This document shows positions 40,837 to 49,420 of a stretch of DNA of 64,000 nucleotides, piece by piece (the first letter of the stretch is position 1; every line of letters starts with the position of its first letter). Under the pieces are notes generated by a model. The model was not told the origin of the DNA. It was given only the letters and a program-made list of their open reading frames with translations, and ran no database searches. Both the position numbers and the translations under genes were made by a program. The stretch is from CAMDPA01 sp963825625. GTDB taxonomy: Bacteria; Pseudomonadota; Alphaproteobacteria; Rhizobiales; Hyphomicrobiaceae. The DNA is taken from contig CAWGUF010000012.1 of NCBI GenBank assembly GCA_963825625.1, positions 124,001 through 188,000 on the forward strand, read 5' to 3'.

Positions 40837-41313
40837 CTACTGGCCAAGGCGCTTGCGGGCGCTTTCCGTCGCATCGGTGATCTCCGCGGCCTTGCCAGCT
40901 ACCGCTAGCCCGGTGGGCGGCATGCCAGAATAGATCGCCTCGTATTGACCCGCTTTCACCAGATAGGTTTCGTGCCAGATCCCGACATCGCCGCGCCGCC
41001 CCTTCATCCGCCGGTTGAATTCGACCCAGGCCGGCCAGTGGCTTTGGTTCGGATTGCGCGCATAAGCCTCCAGATGCTCGAAGCTGCGCCAATACTGGAT
41101 GAAGGTGAACAGGCCCGGCCGTTCGACATGCAGCAGTCCTGACTGCGGCCCGGCTGATTTCAGCTCCTTCAGCATCGGCGCCATTGCCATCAGCGGTTGC
41201 CAGAAGCTGGCCGGGTTCCACGGCTTGTTGATCCGCAACCCGATCAGGAAGATGACGAAATCGCCTTCGATCTGAGCGCTCACGCGTTTCGCTAGTACAG
41301 GGTTCGAGCCCAT
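40837..41313 (-). CDS. DUF4188 domain-containing protein
   Basis: A 158-residue protein resembling the DUF4188 family: FVIFLIGLRINKPWNPASFW, LLHVERPGLFTFIQYWRSFE, LEAYARNPNQSHWPAWVEF, and GDVGIWHETYLVKAGQYEAI. These proteins have a dimeric alpha-beta barrel-like fold similar to small haem-binding monooxygenase-like proteins; no activity is established. The ATG at 41313 follows a perfect AGGAGGT ribosome-binding site. Confidence 0.75.
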   Translation of the reverse strand: MGSNPVLAKRVSAQIEGDFVIFLIGLRINKPWNPASFWQPLMAMAPMLKELKSAGPQSGLLHVERPGLFTFIQYWRSFEHLEAYARNPNQSHWPAWVEFNRRMKGRRGDVGIWHETYLVKAGQYEAIYSGMPPTGLAVAGKAAEITDATESARKRLGQ

Positions 41314-41406
41314 CGCCGACCTCCTGTAGCTGGGTAGGCACGCCGATACTGCAGCGGCAGCCTGCATTATCGCAACTGGTTACAGCCAATTCCGCGGCCG
41401 GCTACC

Positions 41407-41429
41407 CAACGTCAGATGTCCTACACTAG
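41407..41429. repeat. Decayed half of CTAG-ended element (family B)
   Basis: CAACGTCAGATGTCCTACAC followed by TAG matches the right arm of the element at 26904-26982. The left arm is not present. The terminal CTAG supplies the TAG stop codon of the hydrolase gene read on the minus strand (41426-41428). Confidence 0.6.
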
Positions 41430-42262
41430 CTCTTGGGGTTGGCCCGCCGCTGCCCGGCATCGCCCAGTCCCCGGATGAAGTCCATCATCTTTTCATAGGA
41501 TCCGAAGTCGCCGTGATTGGAATGTCCCGCCCCTTCGATCAGTGCCAGCTGCTTTGGCTCGCGCGCCTTGGCATAGACAGCACGGCCCATGTCCGTGGGT
41601 ACCAGTGGGTCGGCGGTGCCGTGCACGACAAGCAGTGGCATCTTGATCCCGTTGATGATGTTGATGGTCTCGTACCGCTCGGTGAGCAGCATGTGCACCG
41701 GTAGAAACGGATACTCCCTCGCTCCGACGTCGGCCATCGACGTATAGGGCGCATCGAGGATGAGGCCGGCCGCAGGTTTTTCTGACGCCAGCCGAGCCGC
41801 CACTCCGGTGCCCAGCGATTCGCCGTAAAACACGATATCAGCCGGCCGCGTGCCCGAGGCGACGAGGTCGTCGTAGGCTCGGCGGGCGTCGGCCACGATC
41901 GTGGCCTCGCTGGGTCGCCCCGTTGAGCCGCCATAGCCCCGGTAGTTCACGGCGTAGAGCCCCAGCCCGCGCCCTGTGAAATAAGCAAAGCGAACCTTCC
42001 GCCGGCCAAGATTGCCGGCATTGCCGGGAAAGTAGAGCAGCGTCGGCTGTCCTGCCTTGGCTGTTGCGCGCCAGACGACCAGGCTTTCGCCATTGCCCAC
42101 CGCCAGATTGTGCTCCCGGATACCCTCGAGCCCCAGTGCGGACGGAAGAACGCGGGTGGGATCGACATTGTAGACGAGCTGGCCCTGCAGGGCCCAGGCC
42201 GTCGCCGCCAGCGCAATGTAGACACCTGCGGCCCCGAGCAATATGCGCTTCCACCTCAACAT
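41426..42262 (-). CDS. Membrane-anchored alpha/beta hydrolase (ABHD12/13-like)
   Basis: A 278-residue alpha/beta-hydrolase with an N-terminal membrane anchor (ILLGAAGVYIALAATAWAL). The nucleophile elbow is FYGESLGTG, the oxyanion region LLYFPGNAGNLGRR, and the acid and histidine lie in HGTADPLVP and GAGHSNHG. These match the ABHD12/13-like serine hydrolases, which cleave lipid or peptide substrates at the membrane. The stop codon is formed by the end of a repeated element. No operon partner is evident. Confidence 0.82.
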   Translation of the reverse strand: MLRWKRILLGAAGVYIALAATAWALQGQLVYNVDPTRVLPSALGLEGIREHNLAVGNGESLVVWRATAKAGQPTLLYFPGNAGNLGRRKVRFAYFTGRGLGLYAVNYRGYGGSTGRPSEATIVADARRAYDDLVASGTRPADIVFYGESLGTGVAARLASEKPAAGLILDAPYTSMADVGAREYPFLPVHMLLTERYETINIINGIKMPLLVVHGTADPLVPTDMGRAVYAKAREPKQLALIEGAGHSNHGDFGSYEKMMDFIRGLGDAGQRRANPKS

Positions 42263-42585
42263 CTCACCCCTCTGCTCTACCTCTTCTCTTCACCCCTATG
42301 TTACCATCGGCTGGTCGCCGCTGCCCCGCGGCCGTCCCGTGATCGGGCGCGATATACAAGCTGAATGGTCTCTCTATGCCACACCCGCGACAAAGGATTG
42401 CGACCGCACATCGCGATGCACGCTGCGATATCTGAGGTCGACGGGAAGGCTTGACGCGGCTAACATTCCCCACCCGCCAATTTGGCCCGCAGGCACGCCA
42501 GAGGTCCAGCCCGTTCCTGCCGCAGCCGAGCAGTTTCAGATCATGCGGTGCGCAACAGGCGCACCTACAAGGGAGTAGAAGTCGG
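42263..42585. other. Divergent intergenic region upstream of gcdH
   Basis: These 323 bases separate the hydrolase and gcdH start codons and must hold both promoters. An AAGGGAG ribosome-binding site lies before gcdH. No operator or repeat was recognised. Confidence 0.4.
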
Positions 42586-43800
42586 ATGCAGGATACGACG
42601 AGACCGGCCGCTGCGGCCAAAGCGGATGCCTTCCAATGGGAGGATCCCTTTCTGTTCGATCAGATGCTGACCGACGAGGAGCGGCTGATCGCCGATACCG
42701 CCCGCAGCTTCGCCCAGGACCGCCTCGCGCCGCGTGTGACCAAGGCGTTCATGGAGGAGACCACGGATCGGGAGATTTTCAACGAGATGGGGTCGCTCGG
42801 GCTGCTCGGGGTCAACATCCCGGCCGAGTATGGCGGCGCCGGCGCCAACTACGTCTCCTATGGCGTGCTGGCGCGTGAGATTGAGCGCGTCGACTCCGGC
42901 TACCGCTCGATGATCTCCGTGCAGTCCTCGCTCGTCATGTACCCGATCTATGCATTCGGCAGCGAGGCGCAACGCAAGAAGTACCTTCCCAAGCTGGCAA
43001 CCGGCGAGTGGGTCGGCTGCTTCGGCCTGACGGAGCCTGACGCGGGCTCCGACCCCGCCGGTATGAAGACGCGCGCCGAGAAGGTGGACGGCGGCTACAA
43101 GCTGACCGGCAACAAGACGTGGATTTCAAACTCCCCCATGGCCGATGTGTTTGTCGTGTGGGCGAAGTCTGCCGCGCATGACAACCAGATACGCGGCTTC
43201 GTGCTCGAGAAGGGCATGAAGGGACTGTCCGCTCCCAAGATTGAGGGCAAGCTCTCGCTTCGCGCCTCCACCACCGGCGAGGTGGTCATGGACGGCGTTG
43301 TCGTGCCGGAGGATGCCATTCTTCCCAATGTCTCAGGCCTTAAGGGTCCTTTCTCCTGCCTCAATCGCGCGCGCTTCGGCATCTGCTGGGGCACGATGGG
43401 TGCGGCTGAGGACTGCTGGCACCGGGCCCGCCAGTATACACTCGAGCGCAAGCAGTTCGGCCGCCCGCTGGCCGCCAATCAGCTCGTTCAGAAGAAGCTC
43501 GCCGACATGCAGACCGAGATTGCGCTGGGCCTGCAGGCGGCACTGCGGATCGGCCGGCTGTTCGACGAGGGCAAGCTGGCGCCGGAGGCGATCAGCCTCG
43601 TCAAGCGCAACAACTGCGGCAAGGCGCTGGATATCGCACGGGTCGCTCGCGACATGCACGGCGGCAACGGCATCACCGCCGAGTACCACGTCATGCGCCA
43701 CTTGATGAACCTGGAGACCGTCAACACCTACGAAGGCGCCCATGACGTGCACGCCCTGATCCTCGGTCGCGCGCAGACCGGGCTGCAGGCGTTCTTCTGA
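42586..43800 (+). CDS. gcdH: Glutaryl-CoA dehydrogenase
   Basis: This 404-residue acyl-CoA dehydrogenase oxidises and decarboxylates glutaryl-CoA to crotonyl-CoA in lysine, tryptophan and aromatic degradation, passing electrons to ETF. The catalytic glutamate is in TYEGAHDVHALILGRAQTG (Glu383). The carboxylate-binding arginine is in SGYRSMISVQSSL (Arg107). FAD-binding segments CFGLTEPDAGSDP and KTWISNS are present. These last features separate it from other acyl-CoA dehydrogenases. An upstream in-frame extension is rejected because the AAGGGAG site and homology point to 42586. Confidence 0.93.
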   Translation: MQDTTRPAAAAKADAFQWEDPFLFDQMLTDEERLIADTARSFAQDRLAPRVTKAFMEETTDREIFNEMGSLGLLGVNIPAEYGGAGANYVSYGVLAREIERVDSGYRSMISVQSSLVMYPIYAFGSEAQRKKYLPKLATGEWVGCFGLTEPDAGSDPAGMKTRAEKVDGGYKLTGNKTWISNSPMADVFVVWAKSAAHDNQIRGFVLEKGMKGLSAPKIEGKLSLRASTTGEVVMDGVVVPEDAILPNVSGLKGPFSCLNRARFGICWGTMGAAEDCWHRARQYTLERKQFGRPLAANQLVQKKLADMQTEIALGLQAALRIGRLFDEGKLAPEAISLVKRNNCGKALDIARVARDMHGGNGITAEYHVMRHLMNLETVNTYEGAHDVHALILGRAQTGLQAFF

Positions 43801-43845
43801 TCATTTGACCGAGATCACGGCGCGCGCGCCGTCCAATCCGCTGTG

Positions 43846-44319
43846 ATGTCTGACAGGGAGCCGCTGGAATTGTATGGCTCCTTGCAGCACACGGAGGATA
43901 TCGTGGTCGAGCGATCCCATACGGCCGGCTTCTGGCCGTCGGTCTATGAGCCGTTGAAGAAGGCTGGAGAGAAGGTGGCGGAGTGGTTCGCCCCCCGCTC
44001 CGATGCCGGCGTCGCGGCGGACAAGTACAGTATTTCGATAGAACTGCCCGGCGTCGAGCCAGCGGATATCGACGTTCAGGTCCATGAGGGCACGCTGGTC
44101 GTACGCGGTGAGAAGCGCGTCGAGGTCGAGCGTCAGGTCGAGAGCTATTTCTTCTCTGAGCGTGAGTACGGCACATTCCTGCGCTCGTTCCGCCTGCCGC
44201 CGGACGCCAACGCCGAGGCGATCGAAGCCGACTTCCGCAACGGTATCTTGTCCATCGTCGTGCCGAAGCTCGGCCAGGTGCCCGGCCGTTCGCGCAGGGT
44301 AGCCGTGCGCACCGACTGA
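43846..44319 (+). CDS. Hsp20/alpha-crystallin family small heat-shock protein
   Basis: A 157-residue small heat-shock protein. The alpha-crystallin domain runs from KYSISIELPGVEPADIDVQV to the end, with the loop TLVVRGEKRVE and the motif ADFRNGILSIVVPK. The typical C-terminal IxI anchor is replaced by SRRVAVRTD. It would hold unfolded proteins soluble under stress. It lies 45 bp after gcdH. The start is the ATG at 43846 directly after an in-frame GTG. No clear ROSE-type thermometer was seen, and the gap is too short for one. Confidence 0.88.
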   Translation: MSDREPLELYGSLQHTEDIVVERSHTAGFWPSVYEPLKKAGEKVAEWFAPRSDAGVAADKYSISIELPGVEPADIDVQVHEGTLVVRGEKRVEVERQVESYFFSEREYGTFLRSFRLPPDANAEAIEADFRNGILSIVVPKLGQVPGRSRRVAVRTD

Positions 44320-44385
44320 TCCGCAGCGGCCGCCCGCCCCCCTGTGCTTAGGGCGAACGCGCGAGCCGGGCTTCCTGGCCGTCGC

Positions 44386-44399
44386 TTGATCCAGGTCAA
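44386..44399. promoter_or_regulatory. FNR/FixK-type box upstream of the truncated haemoglobin
   Basis: TTGATCCAGGTCAA differs at one position from TTGAT-N4-ATCAA. Its centre is about 85 bp upstream of the haemoglobin ATG at 44478, giving a predicted transcription start near 44434 for a class II site. It is nearly identical to the box at 23129-23142. Confidence 0.6.
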
Positions 44400-44477
44400 C
44401 AGATGGCCCGGTGGCTCGCGTATCGCTTTGAGGCTTTCGAGAGCAGGATCACATAGACAAAGCTGACGGCGGTACGC

Positions 44478-44915
44478 ATGGCAACGGGCGAGACGACACA
44501 GAGCACTTCAGACGCGACAGCGGCGAAGTCCCGACCACCGCAAAAAACGCCTTACGAGATCATCGGCGGCGAGCAAATGGTCCGCCGCCTCGTTGACCGT
44601 TTCTACGACATTATGGACAGCGCGCCGGAAGCACGTGTCATCCGCGACATGCACGCGGCCGATCTGGGCCCGATGCGCCAGACGCTGTTCGAGTTCCTGA
44701 GCGGCTGGCTCGGCGGTCCCCCGCTGTATTTTCAGCGACCCAATGGCAAGTGCATCATGTCCGCGCACAGACCATACGCCATCGGCGCCGCCGAGCGCGA
44801 CGCCTGGCTCATGTGCATGCGGCAAGCGATGGTCGATTGCGGCGTGTCGGAAGATATGCGCAAGCTCCTCGACACGGCATTCGGGCGAATGGCCGAGGGT
44901 ATGCGCAACCGCTAG
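44478..44915 (+). CDS. Group II truncated haemoglobin
   Basis: A 145-residue haem protein of the 2-on-2 globin group II, which binds oxygen or nitric oxide. Landmarks are IIGGEQMVRRLVDRFYDIM (the B-helix FY pair at 42-43), the GGPPLYFQRPNG segment, the proximal histidine in MSAHRPYAIG (His97), and the conserved tryptophan in AERDAWLMCM (Trp110). About 23 extra residues precede the globin fold. Its stop codon TAG is formed by the start of a repeated element. An FNR/FixK-type box lies upstream, in line with a role at low oxygen or in nitrosative stress. Confidence 0.9.
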   Translation: MATGETTQSTSDATAAKSRPPQKTPYEIIGGEQMVRRLVDRFYDIMDSAPEARVIRDMHAADLGPMRQTLFEFLSGWLGGPPLYFQRPNGKCIMSAHRPYAIGAAERDAWLMCMRQAMVDCGVSEDMRKLLDTAFGRMAEGMRNR

Positions 44916-44970
44916 TGTAGCGCACCTGACGCGTGGCTCCGAGGCCAGCCGAATGCGGATGCCAAGACTT
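44912..44970. repeat. Decayed left half of CTAG-ended element (family B)
   Basis: CTAGTGTAGCGCACCTGACG begins at 44912 and resembles the left part of the element at 26904-26982 for about 55 bases, with scattered differences. No right arm with a closing CACTAG is found. The CTAG overlaps the haemoglobin stop codon. Confidence 0.65.
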
Positions 44971-45534
44971 AGCTGCGCTGGGGAGCCTGACCGCAGGCCC
45001 TCGAAGCCAATGCGCTGCCATTTTAGTTCAAACAGCGATCAGGTAGCTGAGCCGCCGCGACGGGCGAACTTACGCAATTGGTCGTCGTGCTGACCTCCAA
45101 AGTGAATTGCACGCCACATTCGTGTTGGTGCAGGCAAATTCGTGCCGGCTACCGGAATCTGATCCCTGTAAAGATATTCAGATGTGCCGCGTCTCAAATG
45201 TCACGCACAGCCGAGACATGTGCAGCGTAGGTGAAGCTACGAATAACGCCAGCTTCCTGCGTAGACTACCTTAGAACAGAGGCAAGTGCGCGAGTTGATT
45301 CGGTCTTCGGTCCATTTTGATTTGCGCAAAGTGCCAGCCGTCGGACGCGCGGTGCAGGAATTTTGCATTCCAGGCTTTTCAAGTGCCGATACGCGTTGCC
45401 TGCCGAACTCGAGGCTGAGTGCCTCGCGGCGATCCAGCGTTCAGTGTCCCAGAGGACGATCACTAAAGGCTGCTTGTTTCCTGGCCTTGGACCTTCAACC
45501 CCCTGATGGCCAGTAGGCCGCGGAGGATGCGGAA
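44916..45534. other. 619-bp region upstream of the porin gene
   Basis: It begins with the decayed family B repeat. The remainder is lower in GC than its surroundings, as expected of a long porin leader and promoter. A GGAGG site precedes the porin ATG. No small gene or clear operator was recognised. Confidence 0.5.
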
Positions 45535-46998
45535 ATGCATATTCACGTCAAGGCTTCTGGTTGCTCTCTCGCCGTTATCGCGGCTGGTCTTTTCGCGACA
45601 TCGGCGTCCGCCGCCGATCTTGGCGGCAATTGCTGCACTGACCTCGAGGAAAGAATCGCCGAGCTCGAGGCGACCACGGTTCGCAAGGGCAATCGCAAGG
45701 TCTCGCTGCAGCTCTACGGTCAGGTCAGTCAGGCTGTGATGTTCTGGGACGACGGTGCCGAGCGCAACGTCTACGTCCTCGAGAACGACAATACAAAGAA
45801 CCGCCTGGGTGTGCGCGGCTCCGCCAAGATCGCCGCCGACTGGTCGGCGGGCTACAATATTGAGCTGCAGATCCGCTCCGGTCGATCGTCCTCGGCCAAC
45901 CAACTGCCGCTGGCGACAACTCAGGGCGCAACCATCACCGCGTTCAACACGCAAAGCGTCTCTCTTCGCTACGCCTACTGGACGCTGCAGTCTGAACGCT
46001 ACGGCAAGCTCGATGTCGGGCGTCAGACCGATGTCACCATCGGCACGTCTACCGTGAGCCTCGTGGACGCGGATGGCTTCGCTGGTCCAGTGGGCGCCGG
46101 TTACGCTGGCCAGGGCTTCCTGATGCGCCGGGCCGGCACCACTGGCAATGGTGGTCTCAGTTCACTGAACTGGTTTACAGGCGCGTTTTCCGCCAATGGC
46201 GCGACAATTATCTCGCATGATTATGGTCCCGCTTGGAACGGCGTGAAATACACGTCGCCGTTCTTCTTGGGACAAACGAAGAGGTCGGGCTTCCAGCTGT
46301 CCACCGGCTGGGGCCACGACGACGCCTGGGGCGTTGCGTTGCGCTTTGCCGAACAGTTTCAGGATATCCGCCTGGCCGCGGCCATCGGCTATGGCGGGTA
46401 CACGGACAACGACCGCGGCGCCTGCACAAATCTGGCGGGTGCGACCAATGCCGTCTCGCAGACCGACTGCAGCTCGCTCCAAGTCAGCGGCAGCATCCTG
46501 CACGTGCCGACTGGGATTTTCGTCTCGGCCGGCTGGGCTGAATGGACCGATAACAACCGCAACAAGCCCGCCGCTCTGGCCGGTTTCAATGTCGATAAGA
46601 CCGACGATTTTTGGTACATCCAGGCCGGCTGGCAGGCCAAGCTCAATGCGCTTGGCAACACGACCTTCTGGGGCCAGTACCTGAATGCGAATACAGGTCT
46701 GGGCATGAACGGCGGACCACCCGCCGCACCAGCCGGGCCGGTTGCACGCACGTTGGCGTCAACGGACGTGCTGAATTCGCTCGGGACGACGGCCTATCTT
46801 TCCAGCGCCGACTCGACGGTATGGGGCGGCGGCATCACCCAGAACGTCGATGCGGCGGCGATGGCGCTGTACCTCGGCTACTATCAGTTCTCCACCGACA
46901 TCACCTTGCAGGCGACGAACAACGCCGCCAACACCGCTAAGTCGAACCCGATCGACGATTTCAGCGTCGTCTTCGCCGGCGCCACGATCAAGTTCTGA
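45535..46998 (+). CDS. Outer-membrane porin (alphaproteobacterial type)
   Basis: A 487-residue outer-membrane channel protein. It has a signal peptide ending ATSASA, then the ADLGGNCCTDLEERIAELEA leader common to rhizobial porins, a KVSLQLYGQVSQ first beta strand, and a C-terminal phenylalanine in SVVFAGATIKF needed for assembly by BAM. Alternating hydrophobic strands continue throughout. It would allow passive entry of small hydrophilic solutes. A hairpin follows 41 bp after the stop codon. Confidence 0.9.
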   Translation: MHIHVKASGCSLAVIAAGLFATSASAADLGGNCCTDLEERIAELEATTVRKGNRKVSLQLYGQVSQAVMFWDDGAERNVYVLENDNTKNRLGVRGSAKIAADWSAGYNIELQIRSGRSSSANQLPLATTQGATITAFNTQSVSLRYAYWTLQSERYGKLDVGRQTDVTIGTSTVSLVDADGFAGPVGAGYAGQGFLMRRAGTTGNGGLSSLNWFTGAFSANGATIISHDYGPAWNGVKYTSPFFLGQTKRSGFQLSTGWGHDDAWGVALRFAEQFQDIRLAAAIGYGGYTDNDRGACTNLAGATNAVSQTDCSSLQVSGSILHVPTGIFVSAGWAEWTDNNRNKPAALAGFNVDKTDDFWYIQAGWQAKLNALGNTTFWGQYLNANTGLGMNGGPPAAPAGPVARTLASTDVLNSLGTTAYLSSADSTVWGGGITQNVDAAAMALYLGYYQFSTDITLQATNNAANTAKSNPIDDFSVVFAGATIKF

Positions 46999-47039
46999 CA
47001 CGCAGGCCGTGGTCGCGGCAGCAGATAAAAAATGCACAA

Positions 47040-47067
47040 GAGGCGGCTCGCATCAGCGGGCCGCCTC
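47040..47067. terminator. Terminator-like hairpin between porin and ferredoxin reductase genes
   Basis: GAGGCGGC and GCCGCCTC form an 8-bp perfect stem with a 12-base loop, 41 bp after the porin stop codon and 55 bp from the convergent fpr stop codon. It is suitably placed as a bidirectional terminator; the following T-run is weak. Confidence 0.6.
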
Positions 47068-47122
47068 ATCTGTTGTCGGGTATGCCGGCGCGTACAATCG
47101 CTGATTGCCGCAGCTGAAGAAC

Positions 47123-48169
47123 CTATTTCACGCCGAGCTTCTTCTGCAGGCTCGACGACGACGTCGTGTACTGGAACAGCAGCTTCTTGTCGGGATAGAT
47201 GTAGCGATGCGCCGCCTGCGCCATCAGCGCCGCCTCGTGGAAGCCGGACAGGATCAGCTTCAGCTTGCCCGGATAGGTGTTGATGTCGCCGATCGCGAAG
47301 ATGCGATCCTCGCTCGTCTCGAATTTCTCGGTGTCGACCGGGATCAGGTTCTCTTCCAGGTTGAGCCCCCAGTCGGCGATCGGTCCGAGCTTCATCGTCA
47401 GCCCGAAGAACGGCAGCATCCGATCGCAGGCGAGCCGTTGCTCGCCCTCCTTCGTCTTGACGGTGACCCCCTCGAGCTTGCCGTCCTCGCCGTGCAGGCC
47501 CGTCACCTGGCCGATCAGCAAGTTGCATCTTTCCGGCCGCCACCAGCGCGCGCATCTGCTCGACCGAGTGCGGCGCGCCGCGGAAATCGTCGCGCCGGTG
47601 CAGCAGCGTCAGCGATTTCGCCAGCGGCTGCAGGTTGAGCGTCCAGTCGAGCGCCGAATCGCCGCCGCCGACGATCAGGATGTCGTGGTCGCGGAAACTG
47701 CTCCATCCGCCGGACCGAGTAGAACACCGATGTGCCCTCGTAGGCCTCGATGCCGGCAAGCGGCGGCCGCTTCGGCGTGAACGAGCCGCCGCCGGCGGCG
47801 ATCACGACGACCTTGGTCAGGAACGCCTTGCCGACATCCGTCTTCAGCAGGAACCGGCCGTCAGGCTGCCGTGCCAGCTCGTCGACCCGTTCGTCGAGGT
47901 GGAACGTCGGATCGAATGGCTTGATCTGCTCCATCAGCCGGTCGGTCAGCTCCTGGCCGGTGACGACCGGCAGCGCCGGGAATGTCGTAGATCGGCTTTT
48001 CCGGATAGAGCTCCGCGCACTGCCCCCCGACCTTGTCGAGGATGTCGATGAGATGGCACTTGATGTCGAGGAGGCCGAGTTCGAACACGGCGAACAGGCC
48101 GACCGGACCGGCGCCGATGATGACGACATCGGTTTCGATCGGTTGCCCAGAATGCTCAGGCGTATCCAT
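47123..48169 (-). CDS. Ferredoxin/flavodoxin--NADP+ reductase, thioredoxin reductase-like type (three frameshifts)
   Basis: A flavoprotein of about 345 residues moving electrons between NADPH and ferredoxin. The FAD motif DVVIIGAGPVGLFAVFELGL opens the protein, with KVGGQCAELYPEKPIYDIP. The NADPH motif ILIVGGGDSALDW is in another frame, and the C-terminus with IFAIGDINTYPGKLKLILSG, ending LQKKLGVK, is in a third. Extra bases near 47978-47980, 47695-47697 and 47520-47521 explain the breaks. Each repaired junction restores a continuous family sequence. The ferredoxin gene lies directly upstream, making a natural electron-transfer pair. Confidence 0.88.
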
Positions 48170-48181
48170 TCTGCAAGATCC

Positions 48182-48502
48182 TCAGAACTGCTTTTCCGGT
48201 ACACGCACGACCAGGCCGTCGAGCTCGTCCGTGACCTTGATCTGGCAGGACAGCCGGCTCTCCTCGCGCACGTCGAAGGCGAAATCGAGCATGTCCTCTT
48301 CCATCTCCGATGGCCCGCCGACCTTTTCGCGCCAGGCCGCATCGACGTAGACGTGGCACGTCGCGCAGGCGCACGCGCCGCCGCATTCGGCCTCGATGCC
48401 CGGGACGTCGTTGAACTTGGCAGCTTCCATCACGGTCACGCCGGGCTCGGCGTCGACGGTTCTGCTCGAGCCGTCCTGCTGGATGTAGGTGATCTTGGCC
48501 AT
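48182..48502 (-). CDS. [2Fe-2S] ferredoxin (adrenodoxin/putidaredoxin type)
   Basis: A 106-residue ferredoxin carrying the cluster motif ECGGACACATCHVYV (C-x5-C-x2-C) and the fourth ligand in SRLSCQIKVTDELDG. It matches the vertebrate-type ferredoxins that serve P450s or iron-sulfur assembly. It lies 12 bp upstream of an NADP-ferredoxin reductase on the same strand, so reductase and ferredoxin probably work together. It could also supply the Rieske oxygenase at 23.3 kb, but that is inference only. Confidence 0.92.
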   Translation of the reverse strand: MAKITYIQQDGSSRTVDAEPGVTVMEAAKFNDVPGIEAECGGACACATCHVYVDAAWREKVGGPSEMEEDMLDFAFDVREESRLSCQIKVTDELDGLVVRVPEKQF

Positions 48503-48728
48503 CGTCGGCTATGCTCCACTAGGGCGATGTTGTGCAGCCGTTGCGCGTTAGGTTCGACCGCCTGATTGGGACGCGTCTTGTAAGTATACTTCGCAAATTG
48601 GCGGCACCCGCCACGATTAGACGTATCGGGCGGGAATTTCAAGTTGCCGAAGGTCGCGGGGCTCGGTTATTCGGACCGCTCCTGCCGAAATGGCGTGCCG
48701 TGGGTGCCGATGGACTGCAACAGACGGG

Positions 48729-49100
48729 TCAGGCCGGCTGTGCAAGCTGGGCGATGTAGTCGAGGACTTCGACCAGGCTCTGCTCCACCTCGAAGATCAG
48801 CCGCTGCGGCTCGGCCGAGCCATATCCCGCCCGCTCGGCGGTCTCGGCTGTCGAGGCCAGGGCACATGCGCCCACGGCCTTGGCCGAGCCTTTGAGCGTA
48901 TGCGCCGCGGCGTGCCAGCTCCTGGCATCGTCCGCAGCTTTAAGTTGATCGAGCGTCTGCGGCGCCTGCTCGGCGAATAGCTGCAGGATCTCGACCTCGA
49001 GCGAGCGATTGCCGAGCGTATAGCGGGCGAGATGCTGATGGTCGATAGGTACCGGACCGGCGGCCGCAGGTGTTCGATGATCATTGGCGACAGTGGTCAT
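48729..49100 (-). CDS. Histidine phosphotransfer (Hpt) domain protein
   Basis: A 123-residue single Hpt-domain protein. The phosphorylatable histidine is in WHAAAHTLKGSAKAVGA (His67). The four-helix pattern fits: LEVEILQLFAEQAPQTLDQL before it and LIFEVEQSLVEVLDYIAQL after it. It should pass phosphoryl groups between hybrid kinases and response regulators. No kinase or receiver gene is adjacent. It resembles ChpT-independent orphan Hpt proteins of alphaproteobacteria. The start at 49100 is preferred to an in-frame TTG at 49118. Confidence 0.85.
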   Translation of the reverse strand: MTTVANDHRTPAAAGPVPIDHQHLARYTLGNRSLEVEILQLFAEQAPQTLDQLKAADDARSWHAAAHTLKGSAKAVGACALASTAETAERAGYGSAEPQRLIFEVEQSLVEVLDYIAQLAQPA

Positions 49101-49420
49101 CTGGTCGGTCTCCAGCAAAGGGTCGCGAGCAGCGTAGCTTGGCTGTCGATAATATCGGGTAAAACTTGATTGTCCCGTGTATTACTGCCGCAATCGAGGG
49201 TAGAGATTGTCCGGTATTAATGAAGTCGTAACCTTTGTTTTGCCTTAAACGGACCCTTAAACTCACGTTCAATGCGCACATGCCGGGAGCGGGGTGGCTT
49301 CTGGCTGGGGGCTCTGGAGCTTGATCGCAAGGGGTTGCCTTTCCCGGCGTCGCCGTCGGGTAGCGGTAGCGCGACGAGAGTTTTGACTGGTGCGCCTTAG
49401 TGGGGAGACTGTGCGGGCGG
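49101..49420. other. Divergent intergenic region
   Basis: These 320 bases separate the Hpt gene and the large coiled-coil gene. They contain an AT-rich stretch at about 49140-49250 that probably holds promoters for both. No small RNA or operator was recognised. Confidence 0.45.

Noticed and set aside
43805..43818. TTGACCGAGATCAC before hsp20, similar to an FNR/FixK box.
   Set aside because: It has two mismatches and its centre is only 34 bp from the start codon, too close for a normal promoter arrangement.
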